Assembly: GCF_011578285.1 (NCBI RefSeq)
Contig: NZ_CP049916.1
Coordinates: forward strand, 62,001 to 126,000
Direction of reading: 5' to 3'
DNA length: 64,000 nt
From: Acinetobacter lanii
GTDB taxonomy: Bacteria; Pseudomonadota; Gammaproteobacteria; Pseudomonadales; Moraxellaceae
Of this stretch, positions 54,832-64,000 are shown in pieces. A program made the translations under genes and the position numbers. Numbering within the stretch: the stretch's first letter is position 1; every line of letters starts with the position of its first letter. Under the pieces are notes generated by a model. That model saw only the letters and a list, made by a program, of their open reading frames with translations. It was not told where the DNA came from and did not search any database.

Positions 54832-56205
54832 TTAAGAGGCTTGAGCGGTATGACGCTTCGCCAACACATATTGGTTTTCAGGACGTTTTAGGCCTAAATT
54901 TTCACGTAAGGTGGTGCCTTCGTAAGCAGTGCGGAATAAACCTCGACGTTGCAGTTCAGGCACAATCAATTCAACGAAATCATCTAAACCAGCAGGTGTG
55001 GTCGGTGGTAACACGTTAAAGCCATCAGCCGCTTCATTTTCAAACCAGTGTTGTAAACGATCGACAATTTGTTCAGGTGTACCAATGAGCGTCCAATGCC
55101 CACGTGCAGAAGCAATATATTCATACAACTGACGAATACTAAATTGATGCTCACGGGCAATATCGATCATCATTTGCTGACGACTGGAGAAATTAATTTG
55201 ACTGTCATCGAGTTCAGGGAAAGGCGCATCTAGGTCATATGGCGACAGATCAATCCCGCCGGCGAGACCCGCCAATAAACCTAAGCCCACATCGGGGTGA
55301 ATTAAGCTGTTTAAATGTTCATATTTGGCTTGGGCTTCTTGTCCAGTTTTGGCCACAAACACTGAAACACCGGGCATGATTTTCACGTCATCGGCATGGC
55401 GACCATATTTGACTAAACGTCCTTTTACATCACGGTAAAAGGCTTGTGCATCTTCAAGCTTTTGTTGTGCGGTAAAAATCACTTCGGCATATTGCGCCGC
55501 CAACTCACGACCATCTTCCGACTGACCGGCTTGCACAATCACCGGATAACCTTGCGGTGGACGAGGTACATTTAACGCCCCTTGAACACTAAAGTATTTG
55601 CCTTGATGCAGCGGTTCATGGTTTTTCTCGGCATCATAAAAGTGCGCCGTTTCCTTGTTGTGTTCAAAGGCATCATCTTCCCAAGAATCCCAAAGCTTTT
55701 GCGTCACTTCAATAAACTCATGCGCACGTTCGTAACGTACTTTTGCATCAGGATGTGCGACCAAACCAAAATTTCGTGCGGTATCGGCAGACGTGGTGGT
55801 CACCACGTTCCAACCGGCACGACCTTTGGAAATATGATCTAAAGAGGCAAATTTGCGTGCCAGTAAATACGGCTCTTCATAAGTCGTGGACGCGGTCGCA
55901 ATAAAACCAATATGTTGGGTCACGGCAGAAATTGCTGCAAACAAGGTCACCGGTTCAAAGCTCGCCACTTTGTCACTATACCCAATCGGTTTTTTGCCAT
56001 TGGTTGAGCCATGACTCCAATTCACTGATAAACCATCGGCAAGAAAGTAAGCGTCAAATAAGCCTTTTTCAGCGATTTTTGCCAGTTCAATGGCATAGTC
56101 AATACTGAGATGATCCTGCGGACGCGAGGCTTCATGTCGCCAACCCGCTGCATGTTGTGATGTTGTTGGAATAAATGCACCGAGCTTAATTTGACGTTTT
56201 GACAT
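54832..56205 (-). CDS. LLM-class flavin monooxygenase, DszA/NtaA/SnaA type
   Basis: This 457-residue FMNH2-dependent monooxygenase starts MSKRQIKLGAFIPTTSQHAAGWRH and has the DszA/NtaA family segments FLADGLSVN, ARKFASLDHISKGRAGWNVVT, PRPPQGYPVIVQAGQSEDGRELAA and the nucleotide loop near LIGTPEQIVDRL. Known relatives open sulfone, nitrilotriacetate or similar bonds using a separate flavin reductase. Convergent to the sulfonate-type transporter operon, it likely cleaves an imported organosulfur compound; the true substrate is unknown, and no reductase gene is nearby. Confidence 0.88.
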   Translation of the reverse strand: MSKRQIKLGAFIPTTSQHAAGWRHEASRPQDHLSIDYAIELAKIAEKGLFDAYFLADGLSVNWSHGSTNGKKPIGYSDKVASFEPVTLFAAISAVTQHIGFIATASTTYEEPYLLARKFASLDHISKGRAGWNVVTTTSADTARNFGLVAHPDAKVRYERAHEFIEVTQKLWDSWEDDAFEHNKETAHFYDAEKNHEPLHQGKYFSVQGALNVPRPPQGYPVIVQAGQSEDGRELAAQYAEVIFTAQQKLEDAQAFYRDVKGRLVKYGRHADDVKIMPGVSVFVAKTGQEAQAKYEHLNSLIHPDVGLGLLAGLAGGIDLSPYDLDAPFPELDDSQINFSSRQQMMIDIAREHQFSIRQLYEYIASARGHWTLIGTPEQIVDRLQHWFENEAADGFNVLPPTTPAGLDDFVELIVPELQRRGLFRTAYEGTTLRENLGLKRPENQYVLAKRHTAQAS

Positions 56206-56366
56206 TGTTATATCCTATTGATGTTCTTCAACTTGAATAGGGTTATAACAAGAATTGAAAGGGCTTAAAAATACGATTAAATTAAATCCTTATAAGTTTT
56301 ATGGGATAGCTGTAACGCCATCCCATAAATAGGTTGCTGAATTTAATTTTTTAGTGAAAGGCAGGT

Positions 56367-57734
56367 TTAGATTAAGACCTCGACGGTTTTTTTCTTCCAC
56401 ACAAATTGATAGTACAGACCCTGCATCATGCACAGGCAAACAAAGGCAAGCGCATAGCCATACCAAATGCCAGCTAAGCCCCACCATGAACTGAACAGAT
56501 AAGCACACGGCAATTCAATGGCAACAATCGCAATAATATTGATCACCATTGGTACTGTGACTGTACCGCTGGCACGCATAATTGAGGCAAAAATGGCACT
56601 GGCACCAAAGAAAATAATCGACCAAACCACAATAAAGAGCAGTTGCTGACCGAGTACCACCACATCTGGGTCGGTAATAAACAACGCCATTAAATATTTT
56701 GAGAACAGATACGCCAAGATTACCAAAATACCGGTAATCACGATATTCAAGCTAAGCGCGGTTTTGGTCACTTTAGACAGTGAATCGGCTTTACCTGCAC
56801 CAATGGCTTGTGCTGCAAAAATTGAAGCGGCAATCCCAATCGATAGAGCAGGGAACTGAATGTAATTCAAGACCTGATTCACTGCGCCGTACGCCGCAGT
56901 CGCATTTGAGCCATACTGATTGACGAGGCTTACAATCACCAAACCTGCCACAGAAGTAGTGATCATTTGGATTCCAGTAGGAATGCCCAAGCGGAGAATG
57001 GTTTTACTCAGTTCCGCATCATATTTAATATGGCCCAGCAAAGCACGATCCGGCTTGAGGGGATGGTCTTTTTTGTTGAGATAGAAATAAAGAAACAATA
57101 AGACTGAGAAATAGCCGACCGTGGTTGCAATGGCAGGCGCAATAATCCCGAGCTTTGGAAAACCAAAATAACCGCCAATCAGTACTGGAGTAATACATAG
57201 GCCAATCACACTGGTCATGCCCAATGCAATCAAAGGCGTGACACTGTCACCGACCCCACGCAGGATGGAAGTGTAAATAATATAAATAAATAGCAGCGGA
57301 CTGCCTGCCATCATCCATTGCACATAAGGCAAGGACAAATGCATCACGTCAGGATCTGTGCCTAAAGCAGTAAGTATTGAACGTGCTGCCAGTACCCCAA
57401 AGATCGCAATTAAACTTCCGCCAATAAAAGTCATAAACAGGGTTGAACCGACCACTTGACGGACTTTTTCGACATTTTGTGCCCCCCATGCTTGTCCGAC
57501 CAAGACGGTAGATCCGGCTGAAAGCCCAATGACGAATGCCATTAAGCAAAATAAGATCGGGAAGAATACTGCCACCGCAGCAATGGCATCGACCCCGAGC
57601 ATTTGCCCAACAAAAACGGTGTTAATGGTACCGGAGAGATTTTGCAGAATATTGGTGGCAATCAATGGCAGTAAAAACACCAAAAAAATTCTCCAGAAAT
57701 TCGGCTCATCAATTGGGGTTAAATGGGGTTTCAT
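56367..57734 (-). CDS. MATE-family efflux transporter
   Basis: This 455-residue membrane protein has about 12 hydrophobic segments in two halves typical of MATE antiporters. Signature parts include NILQNLSGTINTVFVGQMLGVDAIAAVA, GLSAGSTVLVGQAWGA and GSNATAAYGAVNQVLNYIQFPALSIGIA. It could export drugs or metabolites with H+ or Na+. It is not clearly part of the sulfur locus; 161 bp separate it from the monooxygenase gene upstream on the same strand, so co-transcription is possible but unproven. Confidence 0.92.
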   Translation of the reverse strand: MKPHLTPIDEPNFWRIFLVFLLPLIATNILQNLSGTINTVFVGQMLGVDAIAAVAVFFPILFCLMAFVIGLSAGSTVLVGQAWGAQNVEKVRQVVGSTLFMTFIGGSLIAIFGVLAARSILTALGTDPDVMHLSLPYVQWMMAGSPLLFIYIIYTSILRGVGDSVTPLIALGMTSVIGLCITPVLIGGYFGFPKLGIIAPAIATTVGYFSVLLFLYFYLNKKDHPLKPDRALLGHIKYDAELSKTILRLGIPTGIQMITTSVAGLVIVSLVNQYGSNATAAYGAVNQVLNYIQFPALSIGIAASIFAAQAIGAGKADSLSKVTKTALSLNIVITGILVILAYLFSKYLMALFITDPDVVVLGQQLLFIVVWSIIFFGASAIFASIMRASGTVTVPMVINIIAIVAIELPCAYLFSSWWGLAGIWYGYALAFVCLCMMQGLYYQFVWKKKTVEVLI

Positions 57735-57849
57735 TATTGAATATTGTCCGTAATTTAATAAGCTTTGCTATTTTTTCACAATAGCATAGCTGAATCCTGT
57801 CTAGCCTGAGCATTTGAGTAACCAAACTGCTAAAAATCAATCTGTTCGC

Positions 57850-59004
57850 TTAAATCACCGATAAGATCTGTGCTGCTTTTATTAAGGTCTGATCTGTTTT
57901 GGCGAAGCATAAACGTATGAGGCACAAATCTCGAGGGGGGCTCTGATAAAACACCGACACTGGAATCGCTACAATTTTGTGTTGTTCTGCCAAGTATTGG
58001 CACATCTCGACATCCTTTAACTCAGGTCGAATCTCGCTATAGTCCAAGTTTTGGAAATACGTTCCTGCCGAAGGGGTACATTTAAAACGAGATTGTTCAA
58101 TGCCTGAGTTAAACAGATCACGTTTGGCTTGGTAGAAACTAGATAGATTTTCAATATGCTCAGGGTGCTCCTGCATAAAATTCGCCAATGCCCACTGAAT
58201 CGGGGTGACCCCACAGAAATTGGCAAATTGATAGACCTGACGAAACACAGTCATCAACGCTGGCGCAGCGACACAGTAGCCGGTCTTCCACCCCGTGACA
58301 TGAAAGGTCTTGCCAAAAGAGCCGACCACCACACTGCGTTCACGCAGTTCAGGAAAGGACAGAGCTGAATAATGATGTTGTCCATCAAAAATCAAATGTT
58401 CATAGACTTCGTCTGACAGCACCACAATATTGCGGTCTTGAATCAGTTCAATCAGATTCAGCCAATCTTGTTTTGACCAAATTGCACCTGAGGGATTGTG
58501 TGGTGTATTGACAATCACCATGCGGGTTTTGTCATTGATCGCATCTTTGACCTGATTCCAATCCACATCAAAGCTTGGATGTTGCAAAGCAATGTGAATC
58601 GGCTTGGCACCGACCAAAGTCACACTGGGTGCATAGCTGTCATAGCTTGGATCGAAAATAATGACTTCATCACCCGCCTGTACCAAAGCCTGAATCGTGG
58701 CAAAAATGCCAATGGTTGCCCCGGGGGTAATGGTGATTTCAGTGACAGGGTCAAGCTGAATCTGATCTCGCTTTAAAAATTGCGTTGCCACTTGCTCCCG
58801 AAGCGCCAACAATCCATCGCCCGGTGCATATTGGTTATGACCCGCTTGAGTCGCCTCACTTAAAGCCTTCAGGAGCTCGGGCGGGGCAGCAAAGTCAGGA
58901 AAACCTTGCGATAGATTCAGTGCATTTAAGCGTTGTGCTAAAGCCGACATGACACTAAAAATGGTCACCCCTTGGGCAGGCAGTTTGGATTGGATCTGGA
59001 TCAT
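57850..59004 (-). CDS. Class I aminotransferase, YbdL/kynurenine aminotransferase-like
   Basis: This 384-residue PLP enzyme matches the YbdL/methionine aminotransferase group: N terminus QSKLPAQGVTIFSVMSALAQ, LNLSQGFPDF, NTPHNPSGAIW, SDEVYEHLIFDG and the PLP lysine in GSFGKTFHVTGWKTGYC near residue 234. The ATG at 59004 gives the usual family N terminus; the ATG at 59043 adds 13 hydrophobic residues without a ribosome-binding site. A role in methionine/keto-methylthiobutyrate or aromatic amino acid metabolism is likely from the family. Confidence 0.88.
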   Translation of the reverse strand: MIQIQSKLPAQGVTIFSVMSALAQRLNALNLSQGFPDFAAPPELLKALSEATQAGHNQYAPGDGLLALREQVATQFLKRDQIQLDPVTEITITPGATIGIFATIQALVQAGDEVIIFDPSYDSYAPSVTLVGAKPIHIALQHPSFDVDWNQVKDAINDKTRMVIVNTPHNPSGAIWSKQDWLNLIELIQDRNIVVLSDEVYEHLIFDGQHHYSALSFPELRERSVVVGSFGKTFHVTGWKTGYCVAAPALMTVFRQVYQFANFCGVTPIQWALANFMQEHPEHIENLSSFYQAKRDLFNSGIEQSRFKCTPSAGTYFQNLDYSEIRPELKDVEMCQYLAEQHKIVAIPVSVFYQSPPRDLCLIRLCFAKTDQTLIKAAQILSVI

Positions 59005-59168
59005 AAGACGCAATAAAATTAATATTGTTATGGCTGACAACATAGCATGTTGTTCTTGTTTTTCTTATGCATTTTTTTCATGAGCATCAGCAAATGCTTT
59101 CAAAAGACATTCAAATCAAGCGTGCACTTTTGAAAGCAAAAACAATTGAGTCATAGACGGATCAATGC

Positions 59169-60476
59169 TTAAAACGCCACATCCACCAAGGCACGAATAA
59201 TCCCAAGCACCAAACCAATAAAGGCACCCACGACGACGCCATTGACCCGAATCATATGCAGGTCGCCACCGACTTCATTTTCAATCTTGTCGATCATTTC
59301 CCGCGAATCCCATTCATGAATCCGCTCACTGATAAATCGAATGACTTTCTCGCTGTATTGGTCACTCAGGTTCACCGCAATACCGCTGATTTTTTCATTC
59401 ATTAACTGACGAATAGCATCATTGGACATGATGTTTTCACCGACTTGTTGAATCGCAACCCGTAGGTTTTGCGCAATACCTGAATCAGGTTTGAGTAAGT
59501 CTTCTCGGATGGCATTACACAGAATGCCCACCGCGCCACTGATAAAATTCAGCACTTGCGGACTATCGAGTAATGCATCTTTGGTGTTGTTTAAACGAAT
59601 GCTCGCGGTACTTTCATTGTTGGCCAACTCTTGCATTAAATGTTGCCCGATTTCCTCCACCTTTTGACGCCAAGGATGTTCAGGGTCAGCAAGCATGGAT
59701 TCGACCCGACCAATCAGAGAATCAATCGTGCGTTGTTGCACATCAATCCCGATCCAACTGGCGCCCTTTGCCAGCTTCCATACCCCTAGTTCTTTAAACA
59801 GCGTGCGAGTCAGCTCCCGTGTCTGTTCGGGATGGGTCATGACCCATTCATGGGCTAAATCGAGCCCACGTTGCAACACATCCTGATGGAAGTCATTTTC
59901 CAACACCGCACGAATCATTTCACTCGCGAGATTATTAATTTTAGTATTGCGTACCCATTGCACACTATTGCTTTGAATAAAACGACCAACTTGCTCTTGA
60001 CCGACAAATTCAAAGATTTTCGGTACGGTTTGCTGAATCACTTGCGTCACTTGCGCATTGTTTTGTGGTTTCGCCAACCATTTTCCGACGGCCAAACTCA
60101 AATCGGTTTGCATTAAACTTTTTTCAACAATCTGCGGCGATAGAAAGTTTTCTTGCACAAAACGACCCATGGATTCTGCAATACGGGCTTTGTTGCGGGG
60201 AATAATTTCAGTGTGATCTTTTAAAAATTTAGGAATCGGAATGCGACCAAAGGGATTGCGAAACAACACTGTAATCGCGTACCAATCGGCTAAACCCCCG
60301 ACCACACCGGCTTCAGCGCCCAACATCAGAATATGAATCAGCCACACATAGTCGGGCAACAGTTTGGCACTGATCATCAGCGCGACCCATGCCAAAACCG
60401 CAATAATCAATGCTGTCATGGCATAACGGCGACTACGTTGTAAATTCGGAGATTGATATTCTTCCACTGGATTCAT
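59169..60476 (-). CDS. DUF445-family membrane protein
   Basis: This 435-residue protein has hydrophobic segments near the N terminus (about residues 19-55) and one at the very C terminus (VVGAFIGLVLGIIRALVDVAF), with a long soluble helical middle part. It shows the DUF445 pattern GAEAGVVGGLADWYAITVLFRNPFGRIPIPKFLKDHTEIIPRNK in the first 95 residues. The function of the family (YjiN-type) is unknown. The gene is 62 bp downstream of a lipoprotein gene on the same strand. Confidence 0.88.
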   Translation of the reverse strand: MNPVEEYQSPNLQRSRRYAMTALIIAVLAWVALMISAKLLPDYVWLIHILMLGAEAGVVGGLADWYAITVLFRNPFGRIPIPKFLKDHTEIIPRNKARIAESMGRFVQENFLSPQIVEKSLMQTDLSLAVGKWLAKPQNNAQVTQVIQQTVPKIFEFVGQEQVGRFIQSNSVQWVRNTKINNLASEMIRAVLENDFHQDVLQRGLDLAHEWVMTHPEQTRELTRTLFKELGVWKLAKGASWIGIDVQQRTIDSLIGRVESMLADPEHPWRQKVEEIGQHLMQELANNESTASIRLNNTKDALLDSPQVLNFISGAVGILCNAIREDLLKPDSGIAQNLRVAIQQVGENIMSNDAIRQLMNEKISGIAVNLSDQYSEKVIRFISERIHEWDSREMIDKIENEVGGDLHMIRVNGVVVGAFIGLVLGIIRALVDVAF

Positions 60477-60538
60477 TCATTTTCCTAATCGGGTTTAAGC
60501 TTCAATTTAATTCATTCAGCAAAGCGATTCTGGCTCGC

Positions 60539-61120
60539 TTATTTTGCTTGGGTCGCAGGTGCAGGTGTCGCAGTCACAGGTTGAGGTTGTAATACCTGAC
60601 CCGTTGCCGTCACGCCATATTTTTGACCTAAGGACTGTAAAATTAAGCGTGCGTCAAAAGCGTCATTCGGTGCAGATTTTTTGTCTTTAAAACACTGAAT
60701 GGTATAGGACACTTGTACCGGATCGACATTGATCACTTGAGGCATGTTGTAAAAGGGATCATAGAAACCATGAAAACGTCTAAAGCCATAACCGTAACCA
60801 TAGGGATACATCTGATTGGGATAAACCACCGCTTGACGAGGCGGTTGCTGGGTACGATTACTTGGGTCATCCATCACTTTAAAAAATTGGAAACCATTCA
60901 GCACCGCAGTTTGTGCAGATTTGAGTAAGGTAATTTCTTCAGCCATTCCATAGTTCATATTTGAACTGCCTTGGAAGCTGATGCGATAGGTCTGTGTATT
61001 TAACGGTGTGGTGCTGAACTGCCCCAATTGATCGAAAGTACGCGGTTGAGAGGGTGTAGTGACACAGCCAGAAAGTGCCAATACGGCCACCATCGTAAGA
61101 CCCATGAGTGACTTTTTCAT
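60539..61120 (-). CDS. Hypothetical lipoprotein, 193 residues
   Basis: The start at 61120 (MKKSLMGLTMVAVLALSGC) has GGAGA eight bases upstream and gives a standard lipobox LSGC at residue 19; an upstream ATG at 61147 would only add residues before the signal. The mature part contains YRISFQGSSNMNYGMAEEITLLKSAQ, a pattern I associate with small lipoproteins of the CC0125/CC1285 type, and a Tyr/Gly/Phe-rich middle (YPYGYGYGFRRFHGFYDPFYN). Envelope location is likely; function is unknown. Confidence 0.7.
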   Translation of the reverse strand: MKKSLMGLTMVAVLALSGCVTTPSQPRTFDQLGQFSTTPLNTQTYRISFQGSSNMNYGMAEEITLLKSAQTAVLNGFQFFKVMDDPSNRTQQPPRQAVVYPNQMYPYGYGYGFRRFHGFYDPFYNMPQVINVDPVQVSYTIQCFKDKKSAPNDAFDARLILQSLGQKYGVTATGQVLQPQPVTATPAPATQAK

Positions 61121-61199
61121 AATGATGTCTCCATAAAATGCTCCCAATGCGCTACAGTCGATTGAACAGCGACGAAATTGCCTAAAATTATAGCACTAA

Positions 61200-61739
61200 C
61201 TAAAAGCTGCTATTCGGTTGCTTGAGAAACTCAATTTCTTCCGCCGTTGATTCACGCTCTAAAATGGCATTACGGTGTGGGTAGCGCCCGAAACGGTCGA
61301 TAATGACTTTATGTTTCTTTTCAAATTCAAGATTGACCGGATTGCCTAAAGCTTCAAACAATTGTAGCGCTTGTTCATGAATGATCTTAGATTCACTGTG
61401 CATAAACGGCATATACAAAAATGAACGCTGTTGCGGTTTAAGTGCTAAGTCTAGTCCTAAACGAATGGCTTCTTGCGCCAAGGACAGCGCTAAGGGATCT
61501 TGAGCAAACGAGGCAGGATGGTCACGGAACAGATTTCGGGAAAACTGATCCAGCACAATAATTTCCGCCAAACGACTTTCAGCCGTTTCACGCCATGTCC
61601 ACAATTCACATTGCATGGCTTGTTGTAGGGTATGTTCAAATTGAGTTTCGATTTCGAAGTCAAAATCATCGTCTTTGGCAAACCAATATTTTTGATGATT
61701 GGGGTCAAACCAAAAGTCTAATACGTTTTGATAATTCAT
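61200..61739 (-). CDS. DUF924-family protein
   Basis: This 179-residue protein begins NYQNVLDFWFDPNHQKYWFAKDDDFD and has the DUF924 signature LAEIIVLDQFSRNLFRDHPASFAQDPLAL and LYMPFMHSES. It is an all-helical TPR-like fold of unknown function. It lies upstream of the lipoprotein and DUF445 genes, 80 bp apart, so the three could share a transcript. Confidence 0.88.
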   Translation of the reverse strand: MNYQNVLDFWFDPNHQKYWFAKDDDFDFEIETQFEHTLQQAMQCELWTWRETAESRLAEIIVLDQFSRNLFRDHPASFAQDPLALSLAQEAIRLGLDLALKPQQRSFLYMPFMHSESKIIHEQALQLFEALGNPVNLEFEKKHKVIIDRFGRYPHRNAILERESTAEEIEFLKQPNSSF

Positions 61740-61948
61740 AATATTTACAATTCATTAGCATTTATTGCTTCATAAAATCACAAATTTCAAATGTCTTAAA
61801 GGCAAACTTTGTGATAAACAATGGGCAAATAAGAAAGTTTGTTCCGTTGAAATGTCGTGTCAATCTGCATCTCGGACAAAAATTCACGTTATACTTGATA
61901 TAAATCAATGATTTTATTTAAGCCGTCTTTAAGATAAGCGAGTAAGTA

Positions 61949-63526
61949 ATGAGTCAACCCGAAGCCATCTCTCAATCGATTTTACCAAATTGGGTGGATT
62001 CAGCATTATTCAAAGGCATGTTGCGTGGTATAGAACGTGAAAGTCTACGCATGCAAAGCAATGGATTTTTATCGCAGCAGAATCATCCTGAAGCCTTAGG
62101 TTCGGCACTGACTCATCCGCATATTACGACGGATTATTCTGAAGCATTGATGGAGTTTATTACGCCACCTCAAGCCAGCATTCCAGAGGCACTGAATTAT
62201 TTAAAAGATATTCATGCAGTGGCACATCGTCATTTGGAAAATGGCGAAAAATTATGGCCACTGTCGATGCCATGCATGTTAGATGAAGAAGAGGAAAATA
62301 TCCGTCTGGCTGACTATGGCACATCCAATATTGGACGTTTTAAAACGCTATATCGTCATGGTTTAGGCGTGCGTTATGGTCGTCGTATGCAGACCATTTC
62401 AGGGGTACATTACAACGTCTCTTTCCCTGAAGAGTTGTTTGAAGCACTACAACAACACGAAACAGATGAACAATTAAAAGCACTGAGTCTGCAAGATTAT
62501 CGTAGTCATCGTTACTTTGGTTTGATTCGGAATTTCATTCGTTTAACCCCTTTGGTGATGTTTTTACTCGGTGCAAGTCCTTCGGTCTGTCGTTGCTTTA
62601 TGACCGGTCGTGATCATCATCTGTTGCCTTTGGTCGGGGGCACGCTACATCTTCCTTATGCGACCGCTTTACGCATGGGGCGCTTTGGTTATCAAAATTC
62701 GGCACAAAAAGAACTGGGCATTCACTACAACAATTTGCCGGATTATTTAGAAGGCTTACAACAAGCGGTGCATACGCCGTACAGCGCATTTACCCGTTTA
62801 GGCTTAAATGACAAAAATGGCGAACCGATTCAAATCAATGATCATGTGCTGCAAATCGAAAATGAGTACTACAGTCTCGTTCGCCCTAAACAGGTGCCTG
62901 AAGCAGGCGAAACGCCGTCACAAGCTTTGGCCAACCGTGGGGTGGCTTACGTTGAGCTGCGTGCAGTCGATGTGAATCCTTATGACCCAATTGGTGTAGA
63001 TGAAGACACAGCAGGCTTTTTGGAAGTGTTGGCGCTGTATTGTTTACTCAAATACAGCCCAGAACTATTCGACAAAGAACTCGAAATCATTGAGAAAAAC
63101 CAAACTGAAGTGGTCAATCGGGGTCGTGCGCCGAATGCTTCTATTATTGAAAATAAAAAATCCATTCATATTGAAAAATGGGCGGCTCAACATTTGGCTG
63201 ACATGGCACCGTTGGCACAGATGTTAAATCAAAGCTATGCAACTCAGTTGTATAGTCAAGCCTTGAGTACCATGCAGTCACGGATCGATGAAGTGGACAA
63301 CACTTTATCGGCGCAAGTGATTCAAGACACCTTGAGCAACAATGGCACTTGGGGCTTTGGCAGTGTCATGGCACAAAAACATGCTGAAGCTTATGAGCAG
63401 CATCAGCTTAGCCCTGAAACAAAACGCTATTTTGATGCGCTGGCAATCAGTTCATTGGAAAAACAACAGCAACTTGAGCAAGAATCAACACAGAGTTTTG
63501 ATGATTATCTTGCTGCATTCAGATAA
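61949..63526 (+). CDS. gshA: Glutamate-cysteine ligase GshA
   Basis: GshA makes gamma-glutamylcysteine, the first step of glutathione synthesis. The 525-residue protein matches the gammaproteobacterial type-1 form (E. coli has 518 residues): GIERESLRMQ near residue 28, TTDYSEALMEFITPP, LWPLSMPC, GVRYGRRMQTISGVHYNVS, and YVELRAVDVNPYDPIGVD. The GAGTAAGTA sequence ahead of the ATG gives a moderate ribosome-binding site. It draws on the cysteine that the sulfur loci help to supply. dsbB follows after 17 bp. Confidence 0.96.
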   Translation: MSQPEAISQSILPNWVDSALFKGMLRGIERESLRMQSNGFLSQQNHPEALGSALTHPHITTDYSEALMEFITPPQASIPEALNYLKDIHAVAHRHLENGEKLWPLSMPCMLDEEEENIRLADYGTSNIGRFKTLYRHGLGVRYGRRMQTISGVHYNVSFPEELFEALQQHETDEQLKALSLQDYRSHRYFGLIRNFIRLTPLVMFLLGASPSVCRCFMTGRDHHLLPLVGGTLHLPYATALRMGRFGYQNSAQKELGIHYNNLPDYLEGLQQAVHTPYSAFTRLGLNDKNGEPIQINDHVLQIENEYYSLVRPKQVPEAGETPSQALANRGVAYVELRAVDVNPYDPIGVDEDTAGFLEVLALYCLLKYSPELFDKELEIIEKNQTEVVNRGRAPNASIIENKKSIHIEKWAAQHLADMAPLAQMLNQSYATQLYSQALSTMQSRIDEVDNTLSAQVIQDTLSNNGTWGFGSVMAQKHAEAYEQHQLSPETKRYFDALAISSLEKQQQLEQESTQSFDDYLAAFR

Positions 63527-63543
63527 AAAAAAGAGGACATGCC

Positions 63544-64000
63544 ATGCAGTGGAAAAGTTACCGTGCGGTGAGCGGGTTGTTGGTGATCACAAGTGTCATT
63601 GGAATGGCGTTTGCTTTATACCTTGAACATGGTCAAGGGCTAGAGCCTTGCCCGCTGTGTATTTTCCAACGTGTGGGATTAATCGGACTCGGCATTATTT
63701 CACTGATTGCTTTCTTACATAATCCCATCAGCAACGCCTTTAAACGTGGTTATGCATTTTTAGGATTATTGTCTATCTTATGGTCGGCAGGGGTGGCCAC
63801 TCGTCATGTCTGGCTACAACATTTACCGCCAGATCAAGTACCGAGTTGTGGTCCCGGTTTGGACTATTGGTTGGATACCTTGCCGCTGAAATCAGTCTTT
63901 GAACAAGTGCTGAAAGGCTCAGGTGAATGTGCCAAAGTGGATTGGACGCTGTTGGGGCAATCTTTGCCTGTGTGGTCATTGGCGTTCTTTGCGGTGTTGA
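63544..64000 (+). CDS. dsbB: Disulfide bond formation protein DsbB (partial)
   Basis: DsbB reoxidises DsbA in the periplasm and passes electrons to quinones. The visible 152 codons start MQWKSYRAVSGLLVITSVIG and run off the window edge. Four hydrophobic segments are visible or begun. The first redox pair is in EPCPLCIFQR near residues 36-39, and the second pair is the cysteines of PSCGPG and GECAKV in the second periplasmic loop. The gene has GAGGACATGCC before the ATG, a strong ribosome-binding site. Confidence 0.93.
   Translation, partial: MQWKSYRAVSGLLVITSVIGMAFALYLEHGQGLEPCPLCIFQRVGLIGLGIISLIAFLHNPISNAFKRGYAFLGLLSILWSAGVATRHVWLQHLPPDQVPSCGPGLDYWLDTLPLKSVFEQVLKGSGECAKVDWTLLGQSLPVWSLAFFAVL

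Overview
The window looks like a chromosomal segment of an Acinetobacter-type gammaproteobacterium (Moraxellaceae). This is inferred from moderate-to-low GC, from protein sequences and from local gene orders such as dapA-bamC-purC, ribBX-ribH-nusB-thiL-pgpA and serB next to an Smp-like gene. No rRNA, tRNA, phage, insertion sequence or CRISPR array was recognised. Most of the window is housekeeping DNA, with two organosulfur-scavenging loci as the main accessory content.

Left part (0-10 kb): a minus-strand ssu operon, read right to left as lipoprotein SsuA-like binding protein, SsuA, SsuD monooxygenase, SsuC permease and SsuB ATPase, with no ssuE flavin reductase. It is followed by argA, two RcnB-like secreted proteins, a 51-codon small gene and dapB. 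Region 9.8-22 kb: START-domain protein, MFS exporter, lipoprotein, MocR-type regulator, tag, M23 peptidase, mutY, HIT, dienelactone hydrolase, DUF1328, YcgN, a PQQ-type sugar dehydrogenase and rarA. The 600-bp gap after rarA holds a strong candidate small RNA on the minus strand.

Region 22-45 kb: purC, bamC, dapA; pncA and a BASS transporter; a probable long minus-strand operon from ribBX through ribH, nusB, thiL, pgpA and glmU to glmS; serB; dtd; a frameshifted ankyrin gene; pncB, rhodanese, psd; and phoB-phoR with a candidate PHO box.

Region 45-57 kb: a TetR/SDR divergent pair with a clear overlapping promoter and operator, then a second sulfur locus. That locus contains a TauD/AtsK-type dioxygenase, a Crp/Fnr-type regulator, an SsuF/Mop-like protein, a porin, a sulfonate-type binding protein, two permeases, an ATPase and a convergent DszA/NtaA-type flavin monooxygenase. 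Together these would import an organosulfur compound through both membranes and cleave it to release sulfite. A perfect TGTCA-N6-TGACA palindrome upstream of the dioxygenase gene is a plausible target for the locus's own Crp/Fnr protein. The window closes with MATE, aminotransferase, DUF445, lipoprotein and DUF924 genes, then gshA and the start of dsbB.
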